A DNA stretch of 64,000 nucleotides, from assembly GCF_000271485.2 (NCBI RefSeq), contig NZ_AKVN02000001.1:3559501-3623500 (forward strand). Direction: 5' to 3'. This document shows, in pieces, positions 8,842 to 18,633 of the stretch. Positions within the stretch are counted from its first letter, which is position 1; each line of letters starts with the position of its first letter. Below the pieces are notes generated by a model. The model was not told the DNA's origin. It made no database searches and saw only the letters and a program-made list of their open reading frames with translations. This DNA comes from Pelosinus fermentans DSM 17108 (lineage in GTDB: Bacteria > Bacillota > Negativicutes > DSM-13327). The position numbers and the translations under genes are program-made.

Positions 8842-10569
8842 CTATATTTGGTATTCAATTTCTAAAGACTTGGTTGCAGTCAAATAGCGGATTTGCCTAA
8901 ATTTCATAAAATCAAACCATTGATTGGCAAAAGCTGCCGTCCTGCTGACTTCCGATTGTTGCAATTTTTCAAGATCTGCTGCAAAGTTGTTAAAATCCTC
9001 TTGAGAATGAATCTTAATAAAAGCACCTTGTGAATCAATGAAAGGACTCTGATCATAGGTTAAATGCTTGAGTGAGATGATATCCTGCAATTTAGATTTT
9101 CTAATGATTGCCGTAAGACTTGTTCTTATATCTACTACATTGAAATCTGCTGGATATTCATAGGTTACACCCGTGGAAGGTATAACATCCCCTATGTTAA
9201 AAGAATGAGGCACACCTTCAATTTTCTTAATCCCGCCTTCCGTAAATACATAGTAATATTCATCAAAGCACTTAGCTACGATTTCATCATCTTGTTTTAC
9301 GAATTTGCTGGCAGATTGTCTTTCTTGTGCTAAGCCAGTAACGATCCCGCCGCCACAGACATCATAACCATCCACGATGACAAATCTGCCTGTATTTTGA
9401 TTGTTTCTAAATTCATCAAAACAGATTTCTCTTTTGGTCTTAATTGTTACTTCCGCTACATCATTGGTTTTTGCCTGATTGGCATTTTCCAGGTTTTCTA
9501 ATGTAGTCGCATCAATTACTTTATTAATCGCATAAATTTCACACTCTACTTCTTGTGTGGCTAATTTGAGCTTGTATTCCTTATTTTTTACTAAATCATT
9601 TTTCCCCATCCAAAAGAGAGAAACTTTAAAGGTATCAGAAGTAATTGGTGCATCATAGGTATGAGAGATAAATTCACCCCGTTGGTTAAAAAACTCATCC
9701 TCAACAGTAATCCCCACAGACATTCCCGCAGAGATCTGATCTACTTTATCTTTTTCCACCCAATACTCTATACTTTTCACTTTTGTTACCTTATTACTGG
9801 GAGAGATTAAAATTTCATCTCCTGTTCGTAAGGTACCGGCTTCAATTCTTCCTGCAATAATTCTCCGGCTATCAAACTTATATACATCTTGTATGGGGAA
9901 ACGCAAAGGTTTACCTTCCAGCCCCTTATCCTTTTCAAATAAATCAATGGCTTTTAAAACGGGCTCTCCCTTATACCATGGCATTTTATCCGATGAAGCC
10001 GTTATATTTTCTCCATGAAAAGCAGAAACGGGTATATATTTTAATGGATAGACATGGAGACTCGTTAAAAACTCATTCATTTCCTGCTTAATCGCATTAA
10101 ACTTTTCTTCGGAATACTGTATTAGATCCATCTTATTCACTAATACATAGGCTTTTTGAATTCCTAAGAGTGATAAGATATAACCATGCCGTTTGGATTG
10201 TTCCTGAATGCCTTCATTCGCATCAATAATTAAGAGTGCAGCTTCGGCACTGGCAGCTCCGGATATCATATTCTTCAAAAATTCCTTATGACCAGGCGCA
10301 TCAATGATCACATAGTCTCGTTTATCCGTACGGAATTGAAGCTGTGTCGTATCAATTGTAATACCTTGTTTTTGTTCCTCTTCAAAAGCGTCCAATAAAT
10401 ATGCGTATTCAAAAGGTTTTCCCTTTTCCTTTGCAATTCTCTTGACCCGATCGATAGCACCTTCTGGAAGGGATTTTGTATCATATAGCAAACGACCGAT
10501 TACTGTAGATTTCCCATGGTCTACATGTCCGACAACAACAATATTTAATACTTCTCTAGCAATATCCAT
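8842..10569 (-). CDS. cysN: Sulfate adenylyltransferase, GTPase subunit (CysN-like)
   Basis: Together with CysD, this makes APS from ATP and sulfate, driven by GTP hydrolysis. The 575-residue protein has an EF-Tu-like GTPase domain: P-loop GHVDHGKST at 14-22, switch-II DAPGH and specificity motif NKMD. Two beta-barrel domains follow. The C-terminus (about residue 440 on, ending [12 protein letters not shown]) is an extra of about 130 residues that is not an APS kinase domain, since no second P-loop is visible. This longer CysN form occurs in Firmicutes. It is the last gene of the operon, 45 bases after cysD. Confidence 0.9.
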   Translation of the reverse strand: MDIAREVLNIVVVGHVDHGKSTVIGRLLYDTKSLPEGAIDRVKRIAKEKGKPFEYAYLLDAFEEEQKQGITIDTTQLQFRTDKRDYVIIDAPGHKEFLKNMISGAASAEAALLIIDANEGIQEQSKRHGYILSLLGIQKAYVLVNKMDLIQYSEEKFNAIKQEMNEFLTSLHVYPLKYIPVSAFHGENITASSDKMPWYKGEPVLKAIDLFEKDKGLEGKPLRFPIQDVYKFDSRRIIAGRIEAGTLRTGDEILISPSNKVTKVKSIEYWVEKDKVDQISAGMSVGITVEDEFFNQRGEFISHTYDAPITSDTFKVSLFWMGKNDLVKNKEYKLKLATQEVECEIYAINKVIDATTLENLENANQAKTNDVAEVTIKTKREICFDEFRNNQNTGRFVIVDGYDVCGGGIVTGLAQERQSASKFVKQDDEIVAKCFDEYYYVFTEGGIKKIEGVPHSFNIGDVIPSTGVTYEYPADFNVVDIRTSLTAIIRKSKLQDIISLKHLTYDQSPFIDSQGAFIKIHSQEDFNNFAADLEKLQQSEVSRTAAFANQWFDFMKFRQIRYLTATKSLEIEYQI

Positions 10570-10614
10570 TGACTTTCCTCCTACACGATTCTCTCATTAC
10601 TCCACAGGCCGATC

Positions 10615-11415
10615 TTACATGTATCCATCTTTACGGAGTTTTTGCATGGCATATGAATCTTCCTGATCTTGAGCCCTGCCTGCTCTTTCGCCCACTTTCG
10701 TATTTTTCAATTCTTCAATAATTTGAGCAACGGTAACCGCATTGGAATCAATCTGCCCTGTACATGGAGCACATCCCAGACTTCTGTATCGTTTGCCATT
10801 TTTAGCGAAATATAAATCTACTAATTCGATTTTTTCCCTTTCAATGTAAGCCCAAATGTCCATTTCATTCCAGTGAAGAATAGGATGTACTCTAATATGA
10901 TTCCCTTTAGGAAAGTCGGTCTTAAATTGATCCCATAATTCGGGTGCCTGATTTGTATAGTCCCATTCTGAATCTTTGTTTCGTTCACTGAAGACTCGCT
11001 CTTTGGAACGTGATCCTTCTTCATCCCGGCGAATCCCTAAAATTAGACCTTCAAATTCATACTTGGTAACGACTTGCTGCAGACCATCTGTTTTCAGTGC
11101 CTTACAACAGACCAATCGACCTTTGTCGGGCCCCATGCCTGCATCTAAAGCCTCTTGATTGGTATGAACAATCAATTCGATATTGTATTCTTTCGCCATG
11201 CGGTCACGAAAAGCGATCATTTCAGGTATCTTATGAGTCGTATCCACATGAATAAAAGGAAACGGACAATGACCAAAGAACGCCTTCTTAGCCAGCCACA
11301 ACATCACCGTTGAGTCCTTGCCGATTGACCATAACATTCCCAGCTTACCAAATTTTTTATAGGCTTCCCGCAATATAAAAATACTCTGAGCCTCGAGTCT
11401 ATCTAAATGATCCAT
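10615..11415 (-). CDS. cysD: Sulfate adenylyltransferase, catalytic subunit (CysD)
   Basis: A 266-residue PP-loop protein of the PAPS-reductase/ATP-sulfurylase fold; the nucleotide loop reads LWSIGKDSTVMLWL. Other CysD marks are PFPFIHVDTTHKIPEM, LIVHTNQEALDAGMGP, GIRRDEEGSRSKER and YRSLGCAPCTG. The start at 11415 has AGGAGG 6 bases upstream; the open frame extends upstream to 11601, but that part overlaps the ferredoxin-like gene and lacks family similarity. It forms a heterodimer with CysN. Confidence 0.93.
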   Translation of the reverse strand: MDHLDRLEAQSIFILREAYKKFGKLGMLWSIGKDSTVMLWLAKKAFFGHCPFPFIHVDTTHKIPEMIAFRDRMAKEYNIELIVHTNQEALDAGMGPDKGRLVCCKALKTDGLQQVVTKYEFEGLILGIRRDEEGSRSKERVFSERNKDSEWDYTNQAPELWDQFKTDFPKGNHIRVHPILHWNEMDIWAYIEREKIELVDLYFAKNGKRYRSLGCAPCTGQIDSNAVTVAQIIEELKNTKVGERAGRAQDQEDSYAMQKLRKDGYM

Positions 11416-11425
11416 ACTTTTCCTC

Positions 11426-11740
11426 CTAATAGGCATTAGCCTGTCTCTTATCAATGGTGAGTATCTGCTTTCTGCCATCTGGTGCAACGATGATCCAATG
11501 TAAGAGTTGACCTTCTTGCTTTGTGTACAGATAACTCCCCTTGCCGCCCATATCCGCTCCCAGATAATACTGGATTGCATTAAAGTTGCATTCCTTGACA
11601 CAGGAAGTACAGCCCCAACATTCTTTAGGATATTTGATCTGGGTTTTTCCTGCAGGATCTTCTGCTAACAAACTACCAGGACAAACCTCCCGACATTTTC
11701 CACAGCCGGTGCATTTATGACGATCAATCTTTATGCTCAT
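11426..11740 (-). CDS. aprB: APS reductase beta subunit (ferredoxin-like, AprB)
   Basis: The 104-residue protein carries two [4Fe-4S] motifs, CTGCGKCREVCP near residue 11 and CWGCTSCVKEC near residue 42, then a C-terminal tail that in AprB wraps round the alpha subunit. It passes electrons to the flavin of AprA. The start at 11740 (MSIKIDRHKC) has AGAAGGA about 8 bases upstream; an ATG at 11749 would leave only about one base of spacing. It overlaps the end of aprA by 17 bases, so translation is probably coupled. Confidence 0.87.
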   Translation of the reverse strand: MSIKIDRHKCTGCGKCREVCPGSLLAEDPAGKTQIKYPKECWGCTSCVKECNFNAIQYYLGADMGGKGSYLYTKQEGQLLHWIIVAPDGRKQILTIDKRQANAY

Positions 11741-13412
11741 AGATGTCATCCTTCTTTACTAAATCTCGCAGTATGATTTTAACTTCGCCTTCAGAAAAAC
11801 GTGAATTTACATATTTCAGCCAATTGGCATCATCTCGCTCAGGATAATCAGCATTTTCTTGAAACGTATGCCATCGCGTCTCTTTTCTTGCGCCTAAATG
11901 CTGAATTAATGTATCACAAACATACAATCGGTCAATTACTTCGTAAATCAGCATCAGTTCGTGTAAATCATGGGCTTTAAGCTTATAACTAAGCTGCAAT
12001 AAGTCTTTAATCTGTCTTTTTGCAACTTGCAGTTTACTAAGGTTAAAAACATAGCCGGAAGAAATGCCGCCTGCATATTGATCCATAACTTTTTGCATAG
12101 CCTCTTCGATTTGTTCCACAGTATAAAGACCTTGTTCGTTTGTAAAAAAAGCATTAACAGCTCTTGCTTTTCTTTCAACATCCTGTAATTCGGGTGAAGT
12201 GATTGCTTTACCTTGTATATAAGCTACAGCAGCAACGGCTGCAATTTCACCTTCGGCAAAACATCCTGTTACATATTTTTGAGGACTGCCTCCAGCCACG
12301 TCGCCCGCAGCATAAAGCCCCTGAATCGTTGTGGCCCTGTTCGTATCTATCCAATACCCACTTGCTGTATGACCGCCAACAATATAAGGTTCCGTTCCTT
12401 CAATTTCAACATTCTCATTAGCAGGTCCCTTGCCATTTTCCAGCCATGACAAGGTCTGGGCTGGAGCCATATTTAAATAGGCTTTATATAGGTCCTGTTC
12501 TTGTTCTTGACTAATCCCTGCTGTTTGCAAATAACAAGGACCTTTGCCTTTTTGGTTTTCCATTACGGTAGAGTACATCCGAATTGAAGTCTTTGGAATA
12601 CCGTAGTTCTTCTCGTATTCTTCTCCCTTACTATTCGTCTGCTGTGCTCCAATTCCTTGAGCAATGGTTCCAGTTGGAGCAATGGTATCTTTACAGCGAA
12701 GTGCAATAAACCGCATTTCAAACGTTGTCATTTCAGCGCCAGCTCGAATGCCCATGGCATATCCAGCCCCTGTATTAAAGGGAGAGTACCACATTTTGTG
12801 TTTAGAAAATCCAGGATTATTGGGCTTATAAAGCCCTGCAGCCCCTCCCGTAGTACAGACAACAGCTTTTGCCGAAATTACATATAAAACAGCGGTATCA
12901 AGAGAAAATCCATATGCTCCTATAATTTTTCCATCCTGCAGGATATAGTCAATGATATTCATACGATTGATTACAGTAACGTTAGGAAGCTTACTCACCG
13001 CATCCGCCAGAATGGGTTTTATATTTTCACCATTTATTTTGATATTGCGATTGCCGCGGGAAACATACTCTCCAGCTTCATCCTTTAAAATAACAAGGCC
13101 CAAATCCTCAACCTTTTTTGTCACCTGATTCAATTTTTGGGCAATCGTATAAACAAGATCTTCCCTTACCACGCCTTCTGCATCATTTTTGGCATACGTA
13201 AGATAGTTCTCAGGAGTCTGCCCCTTTACAATGTAGGCATTTAGTGCATTGACCCCTGCTGCTAAGCAGCCGCTGCGTTTTATATTTGCTTTTTCTGCAA
13301 TCATTACTTTCGCATCGGAATTCTCAGCTATGGTGATTGCAGCAAAACAGCCTGCTGTTCCGCCCCCAACGATTAGAATATCAGTCTCAAGATTCTTAGT
13401 TTTCAAATTCAT
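11724..13412 (-). CDS. aprA: APS reductase alpha subunit (FAD, AprA-like)
   Basis: A 562-residue flavoprotein of the fumarate-reductase superfamily that reduces APS to AMP and sulfite. The FAD-binding motif IVGGGTAGCFAAITIAE starts near residue 13. Downstream are TTGGAAGLYKPNNPGFSKHKMW, RCKDTIAPTGTIAQG and AAGDVAGGSPQKYVTGCFAEG, characteristic of AprA. The start at 13412 (MNLKTKNLETDILIVGGG) has an AAGGTAGG-type site. Co-location with cysDN and an ABC transporter rather than sat/dsr genes suggests an assimilatory role; direction and purpose are inference. Confidence 0.88.
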   Translation of the reverse strand: MNLKTKNLETDILIVGGGTAGCFAAITIAENSDAKVMIAEKANIKRSGCLAAGVNALNAYIVKGQTPENYLTYAKNDAEGVVREDLVYTIAQKLNQVTKKVEDLGLVILKDEAGEYVSRGNRNIKINGENIKPILADAVSKLPNVTVINRMNIIDYILQDGKIIGAYGFSLDTAVLYVISAKAVVCTTGGAAGLYKPNNPGFSKHKMWYSPFNTGAGYAMGIRAGAEMTTFEMRFIALRCKDTIAPTGTIAQGIGAQQTNSKGEEYEKNYGIPKTSIRMYSTVMENQKGKGPCYLQTAGISQEQEQDLYKAYLNMAPAQTLSWLENGKGPANENVEIEGTEPYIVGGHTASGYWIDTNRATTIQGLYAAGDVAGGSPQKYVTGCFAEGEIAAVAAVAYIQGKAITSPELQDVERKARAVNAFFTNEQGLYTVEQIEEAMQKVMDQYAGGISSGYVFNLSKLQVAKRQIKDLLQLSYKLKAHDLHELMLIYEVIDRLYVCDTLIQHLGARKETRWHTFQENADYPERDDANWLKYVNSRFSEGEVKIILRDLVKKDDIYEHKD

Positions 13413-13472
13413 CGATATGCTACCTACCTTCTCTTGACAGTACTTACCTTCCACATAGCTCTTTTCTTATTC

Positions 13473-14267
13473 TTACGCTTTATCTAAGCCCCATTTTTGT
13501 CTAATATTGATTTCCATTCTACCAAAGATCAGCTTATCTACCGCAACTCCCAGAATGACAATCACAATCATAATCGCCATAACCTGACTGATATCAGCTA
13601 AATCCCGTCCGACCATGAGAACCTGCCCCAGGCCTTTCGTAGCAGAGAGCATTTCTCCTGCCATAAGAGCTCTCCAGGCAAAAGACCAGCCTTGCTTTAG
13701 TCCTGAAATAATACTAGGAAGGCTCGCTGGAATAATCACATTCCAATAGAGACTAAAACCCTTGGCACCCATGGTTTTTGCAGCCCTCACAAACAAAGGA
13801 TTTATATTCTTCATACCTGATTCGATGGCAATGGACACCGCGAAGGTTGACCCAATGGTGATAACAAAGATGATAGCGCTTTCATTTAACCCATACCAAA
13901 GGATAGAAAAAGGCAGCCAGCAAATACTCGGCAAGGTTTGTAGTCCTAAGATCAATGGACTTACATTTTCATCTAAATATTTAAACCGAACAATCGCCAG
14001 ACCAACAAAAATCCCTATGATAATGGATAACATATAACCCAGAAAAATTCGCTTCGCACTTGCAAATACGGCAATACCCATCGTTCCATCTATGATTAAG
14101 CTCCATAAGGTGGTAAGTACGGCGATGGGAGAAGGAAATATATACGGCTTCCATAACCTGAGCCAATCTACTCCTATCTTATATGCCAGTTCCCATATCG
14201 CTATCAGAATCAGGTAAAATAAGATCTTTTTTACTAGTCCAATTAGTGTCGAATTCAGCTTTGGCAA
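13473..14267 (-). CDS. ssuC: ABC transporter permease, SsuC/TauC family
   Basis: A 264-residue, roughly six-helix inner-membrane permease with the EAA loop (RAAKTMGAKGFSLYWNVIIPASLPSI). The start is a TTG at 14267 preceded by AGGAGGTGGAGAAGG; no ATG follows for about 60 residues. The gene therefore overlaps ssuB by 89 bases, and its ribosome site lies inside ssuB. The family carries sulfonates, taurine or other oxyanions. With APS reductase and ATP sulfurylase downstream, sulfate is the likeliest substrate here, by inference. Confidence 0.85.
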   Translation of the reverse strand: MPKLNSTLIGLVKKILFYLILIAIWELAYKIGVDWLRLWKPYIFPSPIAVLTTLWSLIIDGTMGIAVFASAKRIFLGYMLSIIIGIFVGLAIVRFKYLDENVSPLILGLQTLPSICWLPFSILWYGLNESAIIFVITIGSTFAVSIAIESGMKNINPLFVRAAKTMGAKGFSLYWNVIIPASLPSIISGLKQGWSFAWRALMAGEMLSATKGLGQVLMVGRDLADISQVMAIMIVIVILGVAVDKLIFGRMEINIRQKWGLDKA

Positions 14268-15018
14268 CCTTCTCCACCTCCTCTTTTAATTCTTTCATGA
14301 TATCAGCTGCCAGATAAGCTAAATCAATATTTTCTGGCTGCCTTGGACGAGCAAGCTGGATATGAAACTCTTTTTTTATCGTTCCTGGGTTAGCTGACAT
14401 AACAATAACCCGATCGGCTAAGAGAACTGCCTCTTCCACATTATGAGTAACAAAGATAATGTTTTTTTTCGTTTCCAGCCAAATCTGCTGCAATTCTAAC
14501 TGCAGAATATTCTTCGTCTGGCTATCCAGTGCAGCAAAGGGTTCATCCATCAGCAGAATATCTGAATCAAGGGTCAGTGCTCTGGCCAAGGCTACCCTCT
14601 GCCTCATACCGCCTGATAATTCGTGTATATAACAGTTTTGAAAGCGGGTAAGATGCACCATTTTTAAATACTTCATGGCTTTTTCTCTTCGTTCATCCTT
14701 AGGAATACCAGCTAGTTTCATGCCAAATTCAACATTATCAATTACTTTTAACCAGGGAAACAGGGCCGGTTCCTGAAACATAACGACTCGATCAGGACCG
14801 GCTCCTTTGACTTCTTTCCCATTGCAAATCACTCTGCCTGAGGTTTCCTTCTCTAATCCAGCGATAATATTGAGCAAAGTAGACTTCCCACACCCGGAGG
14901 GACCTAGAATACAAACAAACTCTCCTTTATGAAACTCAATATTAATGTTACTAAGAGTATTTATCGTATCATTTTTAGTAATAAAGCTCTTACTGATATT
15001 TTCTACTACTACACTCAT
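14179..15018 (-). CDS. ssuB: ABC transporter ATPase, SsuB/TauB family
   Basis: A 279-residue ATPase with Walker A LGPSGCGKST, Q-loop FQEPALFPW, signature LSGGMRQRVALARAL, Walker B DILLMDEPFAALD and H-loop VTHNVEEA. The start at 15018 (MSVVVENISKSF) has GAGGTG 6 bases upstream; the frame also extends to a CTG at 15027, which is less likely. It powers the permease encoded next. Confidence 0.9.
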   Translation of the reverse strand: MSVVVENISKSFITKNDTINTLSNINIEFHKGEFVCILGPSGCGKSTLLNIIAGLEKETSGRVICNGKEVKGAGPDRVVMFQEPALFPWLKVIDNVEFGMKLAGIPKDERREKAMKYLKMVHLTRFQNCYIHELSGGMRQRVALARALTLDSDILLMDEPFAALDSQTKNILQLELQQIWLETKKNIIFVTHNVEEAVLLADRVIVMSANPGTIKKEFHIQLARPRQPENIDLAYLAADIMKELKEEVEKVAKAEFDTNWTSKKDLILPDSDSDMGTGI

Positions 15019-15028
15019 CCACAGCACC

Positions 15029-16072
15029 TCAGTCCCCTATTTCTTGCAGCCCTTTTTCTTTTAAAACTTTATTTAGAAGTGTAAGATTAAACAAATCTTT
15101 TAAATCCGGTGCAGTCTTGATAAAGCCTGCATCTACCGATAATTTTACAAAACCGATTACAGACTCTTTTTCTGGATCATTGGTGACGGTCAATCTTGTA
15201 AAGGAAGAATCTAAGACTTCTTTCGCCAGCGGTTTGCCAGTTAACTCTTTGATTTGGCTATTTACTGTATCCTTAGCCTTATCAGGATTTTTATTAATGT
15301 AATCGGTTAATTCCACATGAGTCCGCAGAAATTTTCCCACTAGATCCGGATGTTCTTTGATGAATTTTGAATTTGCTACTACAACGGCTGTAGTATAGTT
15401 TCCATCTCTCCAGACTTGTTTATGATCTAATAAGATATTGGCTTTCACTTCACTGACAAGACGAGCGCCCCATGGCTCTGGAACAAGAGCCGCATCAATG
15501 TCGCCTTTATCTAATAACGTTTTAATATCAGGATTGTCAGCCTGTCTTACTTCCACAGTGCCGCCTTTTGTAGTATCTTTCAAACCATTTTCCTGTAAAA
15601 TATGCCGTAAAGATAAATCCTGGGTATTGCCAAACTGAGGAATTGCAACCCTTTTGCCGCTAAGTTCTCCTACATTCTTTAGCACTAAATCTTTTCTTGT
15701 TACTAAAATAGCTCCTGCATCAGTTGCCCCAGCAATAATTTGTAAATCACCATTTGATTTTGTATAACCATTAATAGCAGGGCCTGGTCCAATATAACCG
15801 ATATCAACTTCTCCTGCAAATAAAGCCTCAATTTCCGCTGGACCTGCATTGAAAGTTTTCCAGTCAATCGGATTTTCATCCCCTAACGCTTTTTGAAACT
15901 GACCATCCGCTCTACCAACAAGAGCCTGAGAATGAGTAATATTAGGGAAATGAGCAACTCTAACTTTTGTACCTTTGTGTTCTGCAGTATTCGTAGTACT
16001 AGAGCATCCACTCAAGCCCCCTGCGACTGCAAGAACTAACGCCATAACTACACCAAACTTTACTAACTTCAT
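15029..16072 (-). CDS. ssuA: ABC transporter substrate-binding lipoprotein, SsuA/TauA family
   Basis: 347 residues with a lipoprotein signal: a hydrophobic core to about residue 19 and lipobox LSGC with the lipidated Cys23. The mature protein is a type-2 periplasmic binding fold (RVAHFPNITHSQALVG, VDIGYIGPGPAINGY, GKRVAIPQFGNTQDLSLR, PEPWGARL), typical of the NMT1/SsuA group. It captures the oxyanion for SsuBC. It is the first gene of the operon, 45 bases downstream of the leader terminator. Confidence 0.9.
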   Translation of the reverse strand: MKLVKFGVVMALVLAVAGGLSGCSSTTNTAEHKGTKVRVAHFPNITHSQALVGRADGQFQKALGDENPIDWKTFNAGPAEIEALFAGEVDIGYIGPGPAINGYTKSNGDLQIIAGATDAGAILVTRKDLVLKNVGELSGKRVAIPQFGNTQDLSLRHILQENGLKDTTKGGTVEVRQADNPDIKTLLDKGDIDAALVPEPWGARLVSEVKANILLDHKQVWRDGNYTTAVVVANSKFIKEHPDLVGKFLRTHVELTDYINKNPDKAKDTVNSQIKELTGKPLAKEVLDSSFTRLTVTNDPEKESVIGFVKLSVDAGFIKTAPDLKDLFNLTLLNKVLKEKGLQEIGD

Positions 16073-16116
16073 AGTGACCCTCCTTATATTCTTATGCTAT
16101 CTTATAAAATAAAAAA

Positions 16117-16174
16117 GACTAAGAATGCCTCTGCTAGAGAGGAGCATTCTTAGCCTTTGGTTTTCCAATCGGCT
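16117..16174 (-). promoter_or_regulatory. Attenuator-like leader of the sulfur operon
   Basis: On the minus strand the 5' leader folds two ways. AGCC-GA-TTGG-AAAA-CCAA-A-GGCT makes a small hairpin (16174-16152). GGCTAAGAATGC ... GCATTCTTAGTC plus T6 makes an intrinsic terminator (16155-16112). The GGCT bases are shared, so the two folds exclude one another, as in an attenuator or small riboswitch. I do not recognise the class. A related copy ends the operon. Confidence 0.6.
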
Positions 16175-16192
16175 GTTCATTTAATTTTTCTC

Positions 16193-16221
16193 AGTATATC
16201 ATCCGGATTTCTTTGTGTCAA
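16193..16221 (-). promoter_or_regulatory. Sigma-A promoter of the sulfur operon
   Basis: On the minus strand TTGACA (16221-16216), a 17-base spacer and TATACT (16198-16193) form an almost perfect promoter. Transcription would begin just before the attenuator-like leader. The stretch 16222-16504 up to glpF shows no gene. Confidence 0.85.
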
Positions 16222-16504
16222 TAAGAATATTCTATTTTTCCCGAATCCCATTTTTGTAATCATACGATTCTATAGCATCTTTAAAAGTTTATTTTTGGTG
16301 AATGTCGGCAATAATATCCTATATTCTTTGTTTAAACCATAATTCTGAGGATTTCGGAAAATCACCTTGAATTTTCTAGGAATTACCACGGCAAGAATGT
16401 AATGGAAAGAAGCAATTTTTACTGCAGGTTGTTACAGAAAATTCGCAAATACAGATATATGTGAAAACAAAAAATATTGCAAAAAGAAGGAGGATTTTAA
16501 TTTT

Positions 16505-17230
16505 ATGGCAACTCCATTTTTAGGAGAATTTGTAGGTACCACAGTTCTTATTATTTTTGGTAATGGGGTGGTTGCAAATTCACTATTAAAAGGTTCAAAA
16601 GCAGAAGGCGCTGGTTGGCTGAATATCATTGCAGGCTGGGCAGTAGCTGTACTTATGGGAGTATTTGCATCTGTTGCTTTAGGTGGTCAGGGAGATCTCA
16701 ATCCGGCAGTAACCTTTGCCAAGATGTTAAACGGCGGTTATGCAGCTGGCGAGGCAATCACCCTCATGCTTGTTCAAATCGCTGGTGGCGTACTTGGTGG
16801 TTGCATTACCTGGTTATTTTTCCGCGGCCACTGGGAAATTACAGAAGATAAGGGCGTAAAGTTAGCTGTTTTTTGTACTGGACCCGCCATTCGCAATTAT
16901 TCCCAGAATCTGATTTGTGAGATTATAGCTACCTTTATGCTCATATTTTCCGTATTTGCTATGTTCTCCAAGAATGTAGGCGCAATGAGTCCCGGCTACG
17001 GCCCTTATATGGTCGCTGTTTTGATTTTTGGTTTAGGCGCCTGCCTCGGCGGAACAACAGGATATGCGCTAAATCCTGCCCGGGATTTAGGACCTCGTAT
17101 TGCACATGCAATATGTCCCATTGCTGGCAAAGGAGATTCCGATTGGTCCTATTCCTGGGTTCCTATTGTTGGACCTATGATCGGTGGATTAGCCGCATTT
17201 GTTGTATCCAAAGGTCTTGGCATTATCTAA
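16505..17230 (+). CDS. glpF: Glycerol facilitator, aquaporin family
   Basis: A 241-residue inner-membrane channel with the two half-helix signatures NPA at 66-68 and NPARD at 190-194. The Asp after the second motif marks aquaglyceroporins, which pass glycerol and small diols rather than only water. GGAGG lies 13 bases upstream of the ATG. It is monocistronic with a terminator shared with glyA. Because the same window holds a diol/glycerol dehydratase microcompartment, it may supply that pathway as PduF does elsewhere; this is inference, as it lies 10 kb away. Confidence 0.88.
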   Translation: MATPFLGEFVGTTVLIIFGNGVVANSLLKGSKAEGAGWLNIIAGWAVAVLMGVFASVALGGQGDLNPAVTFAKMLNGGYAAGEAITLMLVQIAGGVLGGCITWLFFRGHWEITEDKGVKLAVFCTGPAIRNYSQNLICEIIATFMLIFSVFAMFSKNVGAMSPGYGPYMVAVLIFGLGACLGGTTGYALNPARDLGPRIAHAICPIAGKGDSDWSYSWVPIVGPMIGGLAAFVVSKGLGII

Positions 17231-17258
17231 GATACTATGACAATTTTGGTTTTTCGTA

Positions 17259-17296
17259 AAAAAGGGGCAGCTATCGATTAAAGCTGCTCCTTTTTT
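17259..17296. terminator. Bidirectional terminator between glpF and the gcv/glyA operon
   Basis: AAAGGGGCAGCT ... AGCTGCTCC with T6 on the plus strand and A-rich flanks on the other side; it closes both convergent transcripts. Confidence 0.8.
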
Positions 17297-17346
17297 GTTA
17301 TGCTTTTTCCTATACTAACGTTTCAAGATGAATGACATTTTTACTC

Positions 17347-18579
17347 TTAATAAAGGGGAAATTCCTGGCAAAGTAAACGTACTTCCCCTTTAGCTCGCTC
17401 ATGCACTTCTTTGCTTTCAGGATTTTCAAGTACTGCCCCTATGGCTTCCCCAATTTTCTTCATCGCTGTTTCTTCCATACCCCGTGTGGTTACCGCCGCC
17501 GTACCAATCCGAATTCCACTTGTTATAAAGGGACTTGTTGTCTCAAAAGGAATGGTGTTTTTATTCACCGTAATACCGACTTCATCCAGTAATCTTTCGG
17601 CTGCCTTTCCCGTAAGATTCTGCTTCCTAACATCGACAAGCATCAGATGATTGTCCGTTCCGCCAGATACCAGATCAAAACCTGTATTCTTTAGAGTTTG
17701 CGCCAATGCCTTTGCGTTACTGACCACTTGCTTTTGGTAGTCGCAAAATTCCGGAAGCATTGCCTCTTTTAATGCAACTGCTTTTGCGGCAATGACATGC
17801 ATGAGCGGACCACCTTGAATCCCAGGGAACACTGCTTTGTCTATCGCTTTTGCATACTCCTCCTTGCAAAGAATAATACCGCCCCGAGGCCCTCTCAAGG
17901 TTTTGTGAGTCGTGGTAGTCACAATATCAGCATGAGGAATCGGGCTGGGATGAATTCCGGCTGCTACCAACCCTGCAATATGTGCCATATCTACAAACAG
18001 CATTGCGCCAGCTTCTCTTGCGATTTCACCAAACCATTTAAAATCAATCACTCTGGAATATGCACTTGCTCCAGCCACAAGCATCTTCGGCCGGTGAGTC
18101 AGAGCCAACTCCCGTACTTCATCATAATCAATCAGATGGCTGTCAGGATTAACTCCGTAGGAAACCACATTAAAGTACTTACCGGAAATACTGACAGGAC
18201 TCCCGTGAGTCAAATGTCCTCCATGGGATAAGTTCATTCCCATAATGGTATCGCCAGGTTTTAAAAAAGCAAAATATACTGCGGTATTTGCTGTCGCTCC
18301 GGAATGAGGCTGGACATTGGCATGCTGCGCCCCAAATATTTTCTTTGCCCGCTCAATCGCCAGCCTTTCAACAATGTCTACATATTCACACCCGCCGTAG
18401 TAGCGATGACCAGGATATCCTTCCGCATACTTATTGGTCAATACCGTTCCCATCGCTTCCATAACCATTGGGGTTACAAAATTTTCCGAAGCAATTAGCT
18501 CCAATTTATTCTGCTGCCTGTTTTTCTCAAGCTCGATCGCTTCAGCAAGTTCAGGGTCAAATTCTTTCAATTTGATCAT
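17347..18579 (-). CDS. glyA: Serine hydroxymethyltransferase
   Basis: This PLP enzyme interconverts serine plus tetrahydrofolate with glycine plus methylene-tetrahydrofolate. The 410-residue length is normal. PLP-binding Lys226 lies in [14 protein letters not shown]; other marks are [25 protein letters not shown] and [18 protein letters not shown] precedes the ATG. As the last gene of the glycine-cleavage operon, it links methylene-THF from glycine cleavage to serine, so glycine excess could be converted to serine and pyruvate. Confidence 0.96.
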   Translation of the reverse strand: MIKLKEFDPELAEAIELEKNRQQNKLELIASENFVTPMVMEAMGTVLTNKYAEGYPGHRYYGGCEYVDIVERLAIERAKKIFGAQHANVQPHSGATANTAVYFAFLKPGDTIMGMNLSHGGHLTHGSPVSISGKYFNVVSYGVNPDSHLIDYDEVRELALTHRPKMLVAGASAYSRVIDFKWFGEIAREAGAMLFVDMAHIAGLVAAGIHPSPIPHADIVTTTTHKTLRGPRGGIILCKEEYAKAIDKAVFPGIQGGPLMHVIAAKAVALKEAMLPEFCDYQKQVVSNAKALAQTLKNTGFDLVSGGTDNHLMLVDVRKQNLTGKAAERLLDEVGITVNKNTIPFETTSPFITSGIRIGTAAVTTRGMEETAMKKIGEAIGAVLENPESKEVHERAKGEVRLLCQEFPLY

Positions 18580-18633
18580 TGCTTTTCCTCCACCTTCTAT
18601 ATTTACTGGCTTTTCTTCAACTGAATCATCCAG

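Noticed and set aside
8842-10569. CysN as a CysNC fusion with APS kinase
   Set aside because: The C-terminal extension has no second P-loop, and the operon goes through APS reductase, not PAPS.
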